A DNA stretch of 64,000 bases. It comes from Ekhidna sp051379705. GTDB taxonomy: Bacteria; Bacteroidota; Bacteroidia; Cytophagales; Cyclobacteriaceae. A program made the translations under genes and the position numbers. Positions within the stretch are counted from its first letter, which is position 1, and each line of letters begins with the position of its first letter. Shown in pieces: positions 1 to 8,852 of this stretch. The notes beneath the pieces were generated by a model, which was not told where the DNA came from, made no database searches, and saw only the letters and a program-made list of their open reading frames with translations. The DNA is taken from contig NZ_CP179868.1 of the NCBI RefSeq assembly GCF_051379705.1, forward strand, positions 2,666,001 to 2,730,000, read 5' to 3'.

Positions 1-1056
1 TGTGGAGGTTACTGTACTATCTCCAATTGTCACATTATTGAGGTTGTAATCTGAAAAATCATCACCTTCTCTGAACTGCTCAAAATAGCCTCTTCCGTAG
101 GTATAGTGTCCAGCCAGATTGACAGTTAAAGAGGAAGAAATACTATGAGACAAATGAAGCTGATAGTGATCTTGCTGATAGTTGTCCACCTCATTTTCGT
201 ACAAATAATAGTTGAATGTTCTGCCTGCCGTACGAATGTTTTGTGCTTGCGCTGCTGTATAGCCATTGTTAGCTATTGCAGCTTCAATTCCGGCGGCATC
301 ATTCTCTAGCACGGCCTGCGGTGTTCCCCACCAGCTTTGATAGGTCACTTCCTTTCCACCAAAAACCAAGGCCTTTAAGATTGTTTTCTTACCATAGTAT
401 CCTCCTGAAAGGTAGTAGGACTGAAGGTCTGATTCTGCCCGATCAATGTATCCATCAGAGGCAATTTTTGAGAGACGCGACTCAAACGACCACTTGTCAT
501 TGAGCAAACCCGTATTGTACATCAATGTATGCTTGCGTGTATTGAAGGAGCCGAAACTGTTATTCACTTCTGCGAAAGCATCTTGAGAAGGCACATTTGT
601 TTGTAAGTTCACCGATGCACCAAATGCAGCGGCTCCATTTGTAGATGTACCCACCCCTCGTTGAATCTGAATATTGTCAACGGAAGAAGCAAGGTCTGGC
701 ATGTTTACCCAAAAAACTCCGTGTGATTCAGAATCATTCACAGGAATACCATTGATGGTTACATTGATCCGAGTCGCATCACTTCCACGGATTCGAAGGC
801 CGGTATAACCGACACCGCCACCGGCATCAGAGGTTGTAACAAGTGATGGCGATAGGTTTAATAAAATCGGAAGGTCTTGACCCAGATTCACCTCTTTAAT
901 TTGCTCACGGGTAATTTCTGAATAAGTCGTTGGCGTGTTTTCGTTGGCACGTGTGGCATAGACAATCACATCATCCAGTTCTTTGGTCTTCAGGCTGTCT
1001 TGGGCAAAAGCAAAGCCTGATATCAGCAAGCATGCTGATTGTAAAAAAATTCTCAT
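1..1056 (-). CDS. TonB-dependent outer membrane receptor, probable thiamine/thiamine-precursor uptake (3' end outside window)
   Basis: The frame is open from an ATG at 1056 down to base 1, giving 352 codons with no stop, so the gene is cut by the window edge. The N-terminus is a signal peptide (MRIFLQSACLLISGFAFAQ). A TonB-box-like stretch DDVIVYATRA follows, then a plug domain with the motifs GLRIRGSDATRINVTINGIPVND and QIQRGVGTSTNGAAAFG (quoted in pieces). These are typical of outer membrane receptors that import bound ligands with TonB energy. A TPP riboswitch in the leader is direct evidence for thiamine-linked control. Comparative genomics of Bacteroidota has predicted thiamine receptors in exactly this arrangement. 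The substrate is inferred from the riboswitch, not from the barrel. Confidence 0.93.
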   Translation of the reverse strand, partial: MRIFLQSACLLISGFAFAQDSLKTKELDDVIVYATRANENTPTTYSEITREQIKEVNLGQDLPILLNLSPSLVTTSDAGGGVGYTGLRIRGSDATRINVTINGIPVNDSESHGVFWVNMPDLASSVDNIQIQRGVGTSTNGAAAFGASVNLQTNVPSQDAFAEVNNSFGSFNTRKHTLMYNTGLLNDKWSFESRLSKIASDGYIDRAESDLQSYYLSGGYYGKKTILKALVFGGKEVTYQSWWGTPQAVLENDAAGIEAAIANNGYTAAQAQNIRTAGRTFNYYLYENEVDNYQQDHYQLHLSHSISSSLTVNLAGHYTYGRGYFEQFREGDDFSDYNLNNVTIGDSTVTST

Positions 1057-1138
1057 TGTTTTAAAACATTAACATTTAACCATCGAAGAGCGGGGACCCT
1101 TCATTATTGGTTATCATACTTGATCTTGAATTCTATCT

Positions 1139-1216
1139 CGATCTGTTCCTACGCCGGCATTATCCGGATCAGGTTTATGGGTATGATCTCAGCCGCTTTT
1201 CGGCACCCCTGTATCG
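1139..1216 (-). promoter_or_regulatory. TPP (THI-box) riboswitch
   Basis: Read on the minus strand, the leader contains the conserved thiamine pyrophosphate aptamer blocks in order: AGGGGTGCC, then GGCTGAGATCATACCC, then ACCTGATCCGGATAATG, then CCGGCGTAGGAACAG. A short closing helix CGAT/ATCG at 1216-1213 and 1142-1139 fits P1. The element lies about 80 bases upstream of the TonB receptor ATG. It should lower receptor expression when TPP is abundant. The expression platform between the aptamer and the ATG contains the GC block GGGTCCCCGC (about 1101-1092, minus strand), which could form an alternative pairing, but I cannot tell whether control is transcriptional or translational. Confidence 0.95.
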
Positions 1217-1220
1217 GGCG

Positions 1221-1228
1221 CAAATGTA
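1221..1228 (-). promoter_or_regulatory. -7 promoter element for the riboswitch transcript
   Basis: TACATTTG on the minus strand matches the Bacteroidota -7 consensus TAnnTTTG. It sits just upstream of the riboswitch 5' end, so transcription would begin almost at the aptamer. I see no convincing -33 TTTG at the usual distance. Confidence 0.55.
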
Positions 1229-1267
1229 ATGATGAGAATAGCGTAATACCTAAAGTGTAACCAAAAC

Positions 1268-3139
1268 TTACAATTCACTCAGCTCCAACCACCTTAACTC
1301 CTTTTCCTCCAGATCATCTTCTACAGCCTTTATCTGATTACTGATTTCCTGAAGTTTTTCGTATTCAGTTTCGGAATTAAGCGATTCCTGAAGTGTCGCT
1401 TTCTTCGCTTCCAACTTTGGAATGTCTTTGTCCAACTGATCTAACTCTCGCTGTTCATTGTAGCTGAGCTTACGAGTCTTTGGCTTTTCAACAACTGTTT
1501 CTTCGATATTTGATTTCTGATTATCCTGTGGTGGCAACTCAGCTATTGGCACTCCTTCTTTATCTCTGTAATCTGTATAGTTACCAGGGAAATCTCGAAT
1601 CTTTCCATTTCCTTCAAATACAAATAAATGGTCAACTAGCCGATCCATGAAGTATCTGTCGTGAGAAACAATCATTAAGCACCCGGCAAAGTTTTGCAGG
1701 TAATCCTCAAGTACATTCAAAGTAGTGATATCCAGATCATTGGTGGGCTCATCCAGGATCAGGAAGTTGGGGTTGGCCATCAGCACGCGCAGGAGTTGTA
1801 ACCTTCGTTTTTCTCCTCCACTGAGTTTTCCAACGAAGTTGTGCTGCATTTTAGGGGGAAACATAAACTGATTGAGTAGCTGTGATGCTGACACCTGACT
1901 TCCATTATCCAATTCAATATATTCAGCAACTTCCTTTACTATATCCAGCACTTTCTTGTTAGGATCGAAGATGGTTTCATCCTGCGTATAGTAGCCAAAT
2001 TTGGTTGTTTGACCGATTTCAATATTTCCAGAATCCGGCTTAATTTTTTGAGAAAGAATGTTGAGGAAAGTGGATTTTCCCACGCCATTAGGCCCGATGA
2101 TACCAATTTTTTCTCTTCGCTTAAATACATAGCTGAAGTTCAAGACCAGACTCAAATTTTCATAGGACTTACTCACATGATCTAACTCTAAAATCTTTTT
2201 GCCTTGTCGCTCTCCTTTGAGATTAACTTCCATCTTTTGAGTGTGTACAGCACTGTGCGCCTTGGCTTTCACATCTTGAAATGCATCTACACGATATTTG
2301 GCTTTTGTGCCTCGTGCTTTAGGCTGTCTTCGCATCCATTCCAATTCTGTTTTGAATAGATTTTTGGCCTTATCGATGCTAGAAGCTTCCATCTCCATGC
2401 GTTCTGCTTTCTTCTCAAGGAATTGGCTATAGTTTCCCTTATATCGAAAGATATTACCGTGTTCTATTTCTAGAATTTCATTAGTCACACGATCTAAAAA
2501 GTAACGATCGTGTGTAACCATAAGTAAGGTTAGGTTAGCAGTAGCTAGATAGTTTTCCAACCACTCGATCAAGGCCAAATCCAAATGGTTGGTAGGTTCA
2601 TCCAGAATAAGGAAATCAGGATTTACCACAAGTGCCTGTGCGATAGCGACCCTTTTTTTCTGACCTCCGGAGAGATCGCCCATTTTTTTCTCCAGGTCAT
2701 GAATGCCAAGCTGTCCTAAAATTGCCTTGATCTGATGCTCATATTCCCAGGCATTTAAGGAATCCATGCGTTCAAGAATGGGAGTCAGGTCAGGAGCATT
2801 TTCAGGATCATGCTCTATTTTGAACATGGCACGCTCATAATCTCTGATAACATTTAGCTCTTCTTTGTCTTCGGCAAAAACGGCTTCAATGATTTTTTCA
2901 TCAGGATTAAACTCCGGATGCTGTGGGAGCATGGATACGGTGAGGCCTTTGCGAAATGAAACAATTCCCTTGTCCGGAGCTTCGATTCCGGCAATCACTT
3001 TCATGAGCGTAGACTTTCCAGTCCCATTTACACCAACGAGAGCCGCCTTTTGACCTTGATCAAGCCCAAAAGTGATGTTCTCAAAAAGTTTCTTCTCATC
3101 ATAGCTCTTGCTGAGCTCCTCAACCGACAGATAATTCAT
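1268..3139 (-). CDS. uup: ABC-F family ATPase, Uup-like
   Basis: 623 aa with two fused ABC ATPase domains and no membrane segments, the ABC-F layout for ribosome-associated or DNA-associated ATPases rather than transporters. Domain 1 has Walker A GVNGTGKST near residue 40, signature LSGGQKKRVAIAQALV and Walker B FLILDEPTNHLD. Domain 2 has GPNGVGKST, LSGGEKRRLQLLRVL and FLILDEPTNDLD. Between them lies the ABC-F linker, and a charged coiled-coil tail (about residues 545-620) resembles the Uup C-terminal domain. The gene is transcribed alone, divergent from the 3216 lipoprotein. A TACTTTTG promoter element ends only 5 bases before the ATG, so the mRNA may be nearly leaderless. Confidence 0.93.
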   Translation of the reverse strand: MNYLSVEELSKSYDEKKLFENITFGLDQGQKAALVGVNGTGKSTLMKVIAGIEAPDKGIVSFRKGLTVSMLPQHPEFNPDEKIIEAVFAEDKEELNVIRDYERAMFKIEHDPENAPDLTPILERMDSLNAWEYEHQIKAILGQLGIHDLEKKMGDLSGGQKKRVAIAQALVVNPDFLILDEPTNHLDLALIEWLENYLATANLTLLMVTHDRYFLDRVTNEILEIEHGNIFRYKGNYSQFLEKKAERMEMEASSIDKAKNLFKTELEWMRRQPKARGTKAKYRVDAFQDVKAKAHSAVHTQKMEVNLKGERQGKKILELDHVSKSYENLSLVLNFSYVFKRREKIGIIGPNGVGKSTFLNILSQKIKPDSGNIEIGQTTKFGYYTQDETIFDPNKKVLDIVKEVAEYIELDNGSQVSASQLLNQFMFPPKMQHNFVGKLSGGEKRRLQLLRVLMANPNFLILDEPTNDLDITTLNVLEDYLQNFAGCLMIVSHDRYFMDRLVDHLFVFEGNGKIRDFPGNYTDYRDKEGVPIAELPPQDNQKSNIEETVVEKPKTRKLSYNEQRELDQLDKDIPKLEAKKATLQESLNSETEYEKLQEISNQIKAVEDDLEEKELRWLELSEL

Positions 3140-3144
3140 ATCCG

Positions 3145-3152
3145 CAAAAGTA
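3145..3152 (-). promoter_or_regulatory. -7 promoter element of uup, 5 nt from the start codon
   Basis: TACTTTTG (minus strand) is an exact match to TAnnTTTG. Only CGGAT separates it from the uup ATG, implying a transcription start at or within a few bases of the start codon. Confidence 0.6.
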
Positions 3153-3215
3153 CGCGTTCAGCAGTTGGAACAAATCATATGGTTTTAGTTTTATATATGT
3201 ACAAACCCTTTCGTC

Positions 3216-4136
3216 ATGAAGAACTTCATCTATTCTTTTCTAGTAATTTCCTTAATTGCCTGCGCACCGTCTAATTCCCAGGAAGTCAGCACGGAAAGCC
3301 CCAAAGACTTTAATGGCTACTGGTATGCTGGTGAAGCAGAGATAACCAGTTACCAATTGAAGCAAGCTAGATACGGAGAGATTCACGCGGGTGAATCCGT
3401 TTTGGTATTTGTCACCGAGCCATTTTCTAAAAGCAAGCAAGTGAAGCTTGACGACTGGAGAGACGAGAGTGCGGATAATGTCAGTGTCATGAAACTGAAT
3501 ATGACGAAGAAGTTTTTGACAGGAATTTATCCGTATTCAATGATGATGAGCACTTTCACGCCTGTCTCGGCAGACCAGTATCCTGATGCATTTAAGGTGA
3601 CTACCTCGTCGCAAGAATGGTGCGGACATACCTGGCTTCAAATGAATTTGCAGGAGGAAGATTATCGTGCGCGTGGGTTTTCTTACTTCGAGTCTGAAGG
3701 CGATGTGGATATTTCCGTACCAAATGCTATTCTGGAAGATGAGCTGTGGACAAGAATTCGACTCAACCCTGGTAGCCTACCTGTTGGAGAAGTGGCTATT
3801 TTCCCTTCCACTTTTTATTTGAGATTACGACACAGGTCAATGGAGGTGAAAAAGGCAAATACGAATCTGACACAGATTGAGTCTTCAGATTACGCAAATG
3901 AAGCTCATCAGATGTACGAGATCAAATATGATGACCGATCACTTTCCATTTATTTTGAGTCTACATTTCCGCATACAATATTGGGATGGGAAGAGACCTA
4001 TATGAGTGGCTTTGGTAATCCGGAAATGCTCACCACAAAAGCCAAGCGGATCAATACGATCAAGTCGGCTTATTGGGGTAAAAACAGTAATAAGGATAGG
4101 GCAATTCGAAAAGAACTTGGTTTGGGTCTTGATTAG
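3216..4136 (+). CDS. Exported lipoprotein of unknown function
   Basis: 306 aa. The N-terminus MKNFIYSFLVISLIAC is a signal peptide with lipobox LIAC, so Cys16 is probably lipidated and the protein sits in the periplasm or outer membrane. The mature part starts with FNGYWYAGEAEITSYQL and contains EESVLVFVTE-like beta-rich segments with no catalytic motif I recognise. I have an impression of a conserved Bacteroidota family sometimes labelled septum formation inhibitor Maf, but no Maf active-site features are visible and I would not carry that name over. It is divergent from uup, and the next gene (Nudix) follows 29 bases after its stop, apparently from its own promoter. Confidence 0.75.
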   Translation: MKNFIYSFLVISLIACAPSNSQEVSTESPKDFNGYWYAGEAEITSYQLKQARYGEIHAGESVLVFVTEPFSKSKQVKLDDWRDESADNVSVMKLNMTKKFLTGIYPYSMMMSTFTPVSADQYPDAFKVTTSSQEWCGHTWLQMNLQEEDYRARGFSYFESEGDVDISVPNAILEDELWTRIRLNPGSLPVGEVAIFPSTFYLRLRHRSMEVKKANTNLTQIESSDYANEAHQMYEIKYDDRSLSIYFESTFPHTILGWEETYMSGFGNPEMLTTKAKRINTIKSAYWGKNSNKDRAIRKELGLGLD

Positions 4137-4153
4137 TGTTGCCAGCAGCATTT

Positions 4154-4161
4154 TATCTTTG
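4154..4161 (+). promoter_or_regulatory. -7 promoter element of the Nudix gene, 4 nt from the start codon
   Basis: TATCTTTG matches TAnnTTTG exactly and is followed by CTGA and then the ATG at 4166. A TTG at 4129-4131 lies 22 bases upstream and could be the -33 element, overlapping the end of the preceding gene. Confidence 0.6.
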
Positions 4162-4165
4162 CTGA

Positions 4166-4711
4166 ATGCAAGATGAAAATCCATGGATCACCCATAGTTC
4201 AAAAGAAATTTATTCCAACCCCTGGATCGAACTCACCGAGCACGATGTGACTAACCCTGGTGGAGGCAAGAGCCTCTATGGGAAAGTGCACTATAAGAAT
4301 TGGGCTTTGGGAATTGTTCCACTTGACGAAAATCAGAATACCTGGCTAGTGGGACAATTTCGATATACATTGGATGAATACTCCTGGGAAATTCCAATGG
4401 GAGGTGGGCCACTGGAAATATCGAAGTTGGAATCGGCACAGCGCGAGCTCAAGGAAGAGACAGGTCTTACCGCAAAGAAGTGGACTGAGATATGTAAGAT
4501 TCATACATCAAACTCTGTCACTGACGAAATCGGAATTGCCTACTTAGCTGAGGAGTTGACAGAAGGTGAAACCGCATTTGAAGAAACGGAAGATTTACAA
4601 ATAAAAAAGCTTCCGTTTAAGGAAGCCGTTTTAATGTGTGATCGAGGGGAAATTACTGATAGCTTAAGCGTAGCAGCTATTTACCGCCTCTCGAGAATCT
4701 TAGCTAAGTGA
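4166..4711 (+). CDS. Nudix hydrolase, ADP-ribose/ADP-sugar pyrophosphatase-like
   Basis: 181 aa. Nudix enzymes hydrolyse nucleoside diphosphates linked to another group. The Nudix helix is seen as GGGPLEISKLESAQRELKEETGL around residues 77-99 (core RELKEETGL). The flanking WEIP and VGQFRY segments are typical of the ADP-ribose pyrophosphatase branch. The first glutamate of the box is one position off the strict GX5EX7REUXEEXGU spacing, while the metal-binding REXXEE core is intact. Substrate cannot be read from sequence. The gene ends 1 base before the stop of the convergent histidine kinase gene. Confidence 0.88.
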   Translation: MQDENPWITHSSKEIYSNPWIELTEHDVTNPGGGKSLYGKVHYKNWALGIVPLDENQNTWLVGQFRYTLDEYSWEIPMGGGPLEISKLESAQRELKEETGLTAKKWTEICKIHTSNSVTDEIGIAYLAEELTEGETAFEETEDLQIKKLPFKEAVLMCDRGEITDSLSVAAIYRLSRILAK

Positions 4712-4712
4712 A

Positions 4713-6602
4713 CTAGGCTGAATCCAAGGGGAGGTGTATCGTAAAGGTGGTTCCTTTTCCAGATTCACTATCCACTTCAATTTTTCCATTGTTGAGTGAA
4801 ACAAATTCATACACTAGCTGTAATCCAAGCCCCAATCCAGTCTCTCCCAATGTACCTTTCGTAGAGATGGTTTCATCTAAATTGAAAAGTCCTTTTAGCT
4901 TTTCTTTTGGTATTCCTACGCCATCGTCAGACACTACGATAGTGCAGAATTGCCGATACGCATCTGATGTTGCTTTTACCCTGACATGACCACCTGCATT
5001 GGTAAACTTTATGGCATTGTTTACCAGATTCCTTAAGATTGTTGATGTGGTATTTTTATCTGCCATTAAGTGGTAAGCATCATCTGATTCAAATTCAAGT
5101 TCAATGCTTTTTGATGTGGCATTGTCTCTAAACATTTCAACCACATCTTTCATCATCTCACCCAAATCCAGTCTTTCCGGCACGTAAGGAAAATGTCCAC
5201 GTTGCTGAAGTGCCCAGTTTAGAAGCGTATCCAACAATTTAGTTAAACGATCAACAGACTCGCTCATCTTATCTACCATCACTTTCACCTGATCTCCCTT
5301 GCCTTCAACAAGGTACATCTGAGACACGGTCACTAATCCATTCAATGTATTCACCGGACCTCTGAGGTCATGAGAGATAATGGAGAAGAATTTGTCCTTT
5401 GTATGATTCAACACTACAAGATCGTCTTTCTGCTTTTCCAGCTGCTTGCTCAGCCTGTTTTTAGATTTGAAATAAGAATACACGATGATAACCAGGCAGA
5501 TAAACGCTGCAAGTAGAAAACCTCCTGTAATCAAAATGATTCGGGTATTTCGTTTTTGCTCCAGCAAATAATCTACTTCCGATTGCTTTCTCCCCACCTC
5601 ATATTCTGTCCTCATATCACCAAGCCTTTGCGTGGTTTCCAGGTTTTGAATACTGTCCTTGTAGGCATAATATTGTGTCTGATATTCTATGGCTTCTGCA
5701 AGATTTCCACGCTCCAGGTTCAATTCATACAATATCTTGGAAGCGTCTCGCGCTTGCTCTTTTAATCCAATTTCTTTGGAAAGATTAAATGCTGTGGAAG
5801 TATACATGATAGCCTCATCGTCATTGCCTTCTTCCTGAAAAATTTTACCTAACTGATTATAGTAATCGGACATTCCGTACTTATCCCCCATGGGTTTGAG
5901 CATTTCTATGGCCTTGAATAAATCTTCTTTTGCCTTTTCGACATCACCTTGCTTCCAGTAAACAAGCGCTCGATTTCCTACAATGTAAGCGATGCCTAAA
6001 TCCATCCCGAATGTCTCAAACAGCGGCTCAGATTCATTGTAGTATGCCATTGCAGAATCATAGTTTCCTATCAGATAGTAATCATACCCTAAGTTTAGAA
6101 GACTCAGTGCCAGGGTTTTTCTTTTGCCTGTCCCTCTCAACAGTCCAATTGCTTTAGATCCATAGAATAGCGCATTTTCTGAATCCTTATTTAAGGTATA
6201 ACAAGTAGAGATTTCTCCGTAAGTTTCAGCAAGCAGTAAATTGAACTGTGGCTTGTCGGCTGATAGGCTAGCGCTTTTGAATAGATACTCAAGCGCCCTT
6301 TCAAGATTACCCATTAATCGATGGGAGATTCCAATCTGTGAGTAAGCTTTGATTCGATACTCCTGACTATTTACATCTTCAGCTAATTCAAGAAGGTACT
6401 CGGCGTGTTGAAGTTGTTCATCCGGGGCAACTGTAAAGCCGCACAGGCGATAATATGCTTCCATCTCCTCACGCGGAGACAGTATTCCTTTAGCTATTTC
6501 TTCTTTTACACTGTCTGCTAATAATTTGTTTTGTGAAAAACTGTTTAGGCAGCAAAAGAGAGCTAAAGCTAGAACTAGATAATATTTAGCAGTGCTTTTC
6601 AT
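4713..6602 (-). CDS. TPR-containing membrane sensor histidine kinase
   Basis: 629 aa. Signal peptide or first membrane segment (MKSTAKYYLVLALALFCCLNSFSQ), then a periplasmic array of tetratricopeptide repeats (about 30-330). A transmembrane helix follows near 355-375 (RIILITGGFLLAAFICLVII). The cytoplasmic kinase has H-box FFSIISHDLRGPVN with the phospho-accepting His near 410, N-box NLVNNAIKFTNAGG, G1 DDGVGIPKEKL and G2 GETGLGLGLQLV. This layout is common in Bacteroidota two-component systems. No receiver domain is fused and no response regulator lies beside it, so its partner is elsewhere. It follows the acidic lipoprotein gene by 18 bases and is probably co-transcribed with it, making the lipoprotein a candidate ligand or accessory factor. 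Confidence 0.92.
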   Translation of the reverse strand: MKSTAKYYLVLALALFCCLNSFSQNKLLADSVKEEIAKGILSPREEMEAYYRLCGFTVAPDEQLQHAEYLLELAEDVNSQEYRIKAYSQIGISHRLMGNLERALEYLFKSASLSADKPQFNLLLAETYGEISTCYTLNKDSENALFYGSKAIGLLRGTGKRKTLALSLLNLGYDYYLIGNYDSAMAYYNESEPLFETFGMDLGIAYIVGNRALVYWKQGDVEKAKEDLFKAIEMLKPMGDKYGMSDYYNQLGKIFQEEGNDDEAIMYTSTAFNLSKEIGLKEQARDASKILYELNLERGNLAEAIEYQTQYYAYKDSIQNLETTQRLGDMRTEYEVGRKQSEVDYLLEQKRNTRIILITGGFLLAAFICLVIIVYSYFKSKNRLSKQLEKQKDDLVVLNHTKDKFFSIISHDLRGPVNTLNGLVTVSQMYLVEGKGDQVKVMVDKMSESVDRLTKLLDTLLNWALQQRGHFPYVPERLDLGEMMKDVVEMFRDNATSKSIELEFESDDAYHLMADKNTTSTILRNLVNNAIKFTNAGGHVRVKATSDAYRQFCTIVVSDDGVGIPKEKLKGLFNLDETISTKGTLGETGLGLGLQLVYEFVSLNNGKIEVDSESGKGTTFTIHLPLDSA

Positions 6603-6620
6603 AAGGGTGAGTATTACATA

Positions 6621-7214
6621 CTACTCTTCACCAGGGCCTTCAGAATCACCTGGATCTTCGCCTACTGCATCGCCTCCTGAGCCTATTCTAATTTTTGGAT
6701 CTAAACGGACTACAACCCCTTTATCGTCTTTCGACTCATACACAATGTCGTATTTAAGCTCATTATGTTCAGGATCATAATCGCTAGGAATGTGGAGTAC
6801 CCACATTTTATCTTTCTTGTATTCGTCAGGCAGCTCGTCCAGGTAGGCTTCAGCATCTTCATCAAAGTCAACTTCTTCTAAGTCATCTAAGCCTCCTCCA
6901 CGATACCAGAATACAAATTCGCCAGGCTCTACATGTGCGGTAATGGTGGTTTCTTCCACAATTTGATAACCATCTACATCATCCGTGTTTGTATTGAAGT
7001 AGATATTGCCGTCTTCATATTTCAGAATGGTGATGGCTCGCTCGCCTTTTTCGCGCTTAGCTTTTGGGTCGTTGAAATATTCGTCTGCCAGCTGAGTAGC
7101 AGCAATCATGTCTTCATCTACCAGTTCAACTTCTTCTATTATCGAGTCTTCTTGACAAGCAATTAGGAAAATAACAAAAAGGAAAGCTAACTGCTTCAAT
7201 CTTAAGGTTTTCAT
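6621..7214 (-). CDS. Acidic lipoprotein of unknown function
   Basis: 197 aa from the ATG at 7214; one codon further upstream is only a TTG. The start MKTLRLKQLAFLFVIFLIAC is a signal peptide ending in lipobox LIAC. The mature protein is strongly acidic, with runs such as EEVELVDEDM and VDFDEDAEAYLDELPDEYKKD, and ends in a Gly/Glu/Pro-rich tail (GSGGDAVGEDPGDSEGPGEE). I recognise no domain. It is the first gene of a two-gene unit with the TPR histidine kinase, 18 bases downstream. Confidence 0.7.
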   Translation of the reverse strand: MKTLRLKQLAFLFVIFLIACQEDSIIEEVELVDEDMIAATQLADEYFNDPKAKREKGERAITILKYEDGNIYFNTNTDDVDGYQIVEETTITAHVEPGEFVFWYRGGGLDDLEEVDFDEDAEAYLDELPDEYKKDKMWVLHIPSDYDPEHNELKYDIVYESKDDKGVVVRLDPKIRIGSGGDAVGEDPGDSEGPGEE

Positions 7215-7217
7215 CAA

Positions 7218-7492
7218 TGGTGGTTTTTAATTGAAGGTACAAATTATCAAAATATTATCAAATGATAATGCGATTTATGAATGTGTTAGATGAACATTGT
7301 GAAATGAACGATGGATATTATGATTTGATCCATGAGTGTTTATTCCGGTCAAATTTATGCTTTAGCCATTCTTTCAGGCAAGATGTTAGAGGAACGTAGG
7401 GGAGATTACAATAGACAAATGGTCTACCGTCACGGGTTTAATTGTCGTGGTAAGAAATGAAGAGATTACCTTGCGGCTTGACTCTGAAAATC
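7218..7492. other. Divergent intergenic region between the acidic lipoprotein and MATE genes
   Basis: 275 bases, AT-rich near the lipoprotein start with the imperfect inverted repeat ATTATCAAAATATTATCAAATGATAAT around 7246-7271 (given in two parts: ATTATCAAAATATT and ATCAAATGATAAT). No RNA gene or convincing ORF is visible. It must hold two divergent promoters, but I cannot place either with confidence. Confidence 0.4.
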
Positions 7493-8803
7493 ATGACACT
7501 CAAGGAACACTTGCGGAAAAATATTGTCCTCTCACTGCCGGTTATCATCGGCCAGCTAGGACATATAATGGTTGGTGTGTCTGATAGTATAATGGTTGGA
7601 CGTTTGGGTGTAATACCCTTAGCCGCGGCGACTTTTGCAGGCACTATTTATCATGTGCTAATGCTTTTTGGGATAGGAGTGAGCTACGCTATCACACCAA
7701 AGGTAGCAGCCACCGACGTTAATGATCATGGCAAGCTTTTGAAGTATCTGGAAAATGGATTCTTCATGAATCTGGGTCTCGGTTTGATCCTTTTTGTGCT
7801 GGGCTACCTGGCAAGCCATATTTTGCATCTATTTGGTCAGGAGGCACCGGTAGCAGAGGCTGCTGGTCCATACTTGATTATCATGTGCGGTTCCTTAATT
7901 CCGCTTATGATCTTTCAAACATTCCGGCAGTATGCAGAAGGTCTCTCGGATACCTTCAGTCCTATGGTTGTTTCAGTGTTTGCAAACCTCCTGAATGTCT
8001 TTTTTAACTATATGCTTATTTATGGCAAGTTGGGAGCACCAGCATTAGGCCTAAACGGAGCGGGGATCGCAACGTTATTGGCTCGAGTAATCATGTTTGC
8101 ATTGATGATCTGGTGGATCCGCAAGAAGTGTGTAGGATTTGAATGGAAGTTTGAGAGGGAAGGAATCAAATCGCTTTTGAGAATAGGGCTTCCGTCCGGG
8201 ATGCAGTATGTTTTCGAAATTGGAGCTTTTGCTACGGCAGCCATTATGGTTGGCTGGATCAGCGCAGAAGCATTGGCTGCTCACAACATCGCATTAAATC
8301 TGGCAGCCATTAGCTATATGGCAGCCACAGGATTGGCCGCTGCATCTACTATCCGAATTGGCAATCAGATGAGATTGAAAGATCAGAGAAACCTTCGCAT
8401 CGCGGGGTTTTCATCTTTTGGATTGGTCACGATTTTTATGGGTACTTGCAGCTTGATTTTTATTGTGTTTAGAAATGCGCTGCCGGCCTTATATATCGAA
8501 AATGAAGCGGTACAACAGACAGCTGCGACTTTGCTTATCATCGCTGCGGCATTCCAAATCTCGGATGGAGTTCAGGCAGTGGGGTTAGGTGTTTTGCGAG
8601 GATTACAAGATGTAAAAATTCCAACGATCATCACTTTTGTTTCCTATTGGCTGATTGCGATTCCTTGCGGGTATGTCTTTGCTTTTGTTCTGAACTGGGG
8701 AGTAAATGGGGTTTGGTATGCCCTTTCATTAGGTCTGACAATTGCAGGTATATTTAATTTATGGCGGTTTAACAGACTGTCGAAAAAAGTCACTTTTTGG
8801 TAA
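7493..8803 (+). CDS. MATE family multidrug/sodium antiporter, NorM-like
   Basis: 436 aa from the ATG at 7493, which starts the family-typical MTLKEHLRKNIVLSLPVIIGQLGH. An upstream in-frame ATG at 7457 would only add 12 unrelated residues. About twelve hydrophobic segments are visible in two similar halves. Conserved MATE features include MVGVSDSIMVGRLG in the first half and GLPSGMQYVFEIGAF with WISAEALAAHNIALN at the start of the second. These proteins export cationic drugs or toxins in exchange for Na+ or H+. The MFS pump gene follows 49 bases downstream on the same strand, so the two may form an efflux pair. Confidence 0.92.
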   Translation: MTLKEHLRKNIVLSLPVIIGQLGHIMVGVSDSIMVGRLGVIPLAAATFAGTIYHVLMLFGIGVSYAITPKVAATDVNDHGKLLKYLENGFFMNLGLGLILFVLGYLASHILHLFGQEAPVAEAAGPYLIIMCGSLIPLMIFQTFRQYAEGLSDTFSPMVVSVFANLLNVFFNYMLIYGKLGAPALGLNGAGIATLLARVIMFALMIWWIRKKCVGFEWKFEREGIKSLLRIGLPSGMQYVFEIGAFATAAIMVGWISAEALAAHNIALNLAAISYMAATGLAAASTIRIGNQMRLKDQRNLRIAGFSSFGLVTIFMGTCSLIFIVFRNALPALYIENEAVQQTAATLLIIAAAFQISDGVQAVGLGVLRGLQDVKIPTIITFVSYWLIAIPCGYVFAFVLNWGVNGVWYALSLGLTIAGIFNLWRFNRLSKKVTFW

Positions 8804-8852
8804 TTATCATTTTAAAAGGGAATGGATTAACTATGTCCCGAATTTTCAAGTC

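Noticed and set aside
276..503. 75-codon plus-strand open frame near the window start
   Set aside because: It lies wholly inside the minus-strand TonB receptor gene, which is clearly coding through this stretch; no start context or homology.
3216..4136. Septum formation inhibitor Maf
   Set aside because: A label I associate with this lipoprotein family, but the sequence has a lipobox signal peptide and no Maf nucleotide pyrophosphatase motifs.
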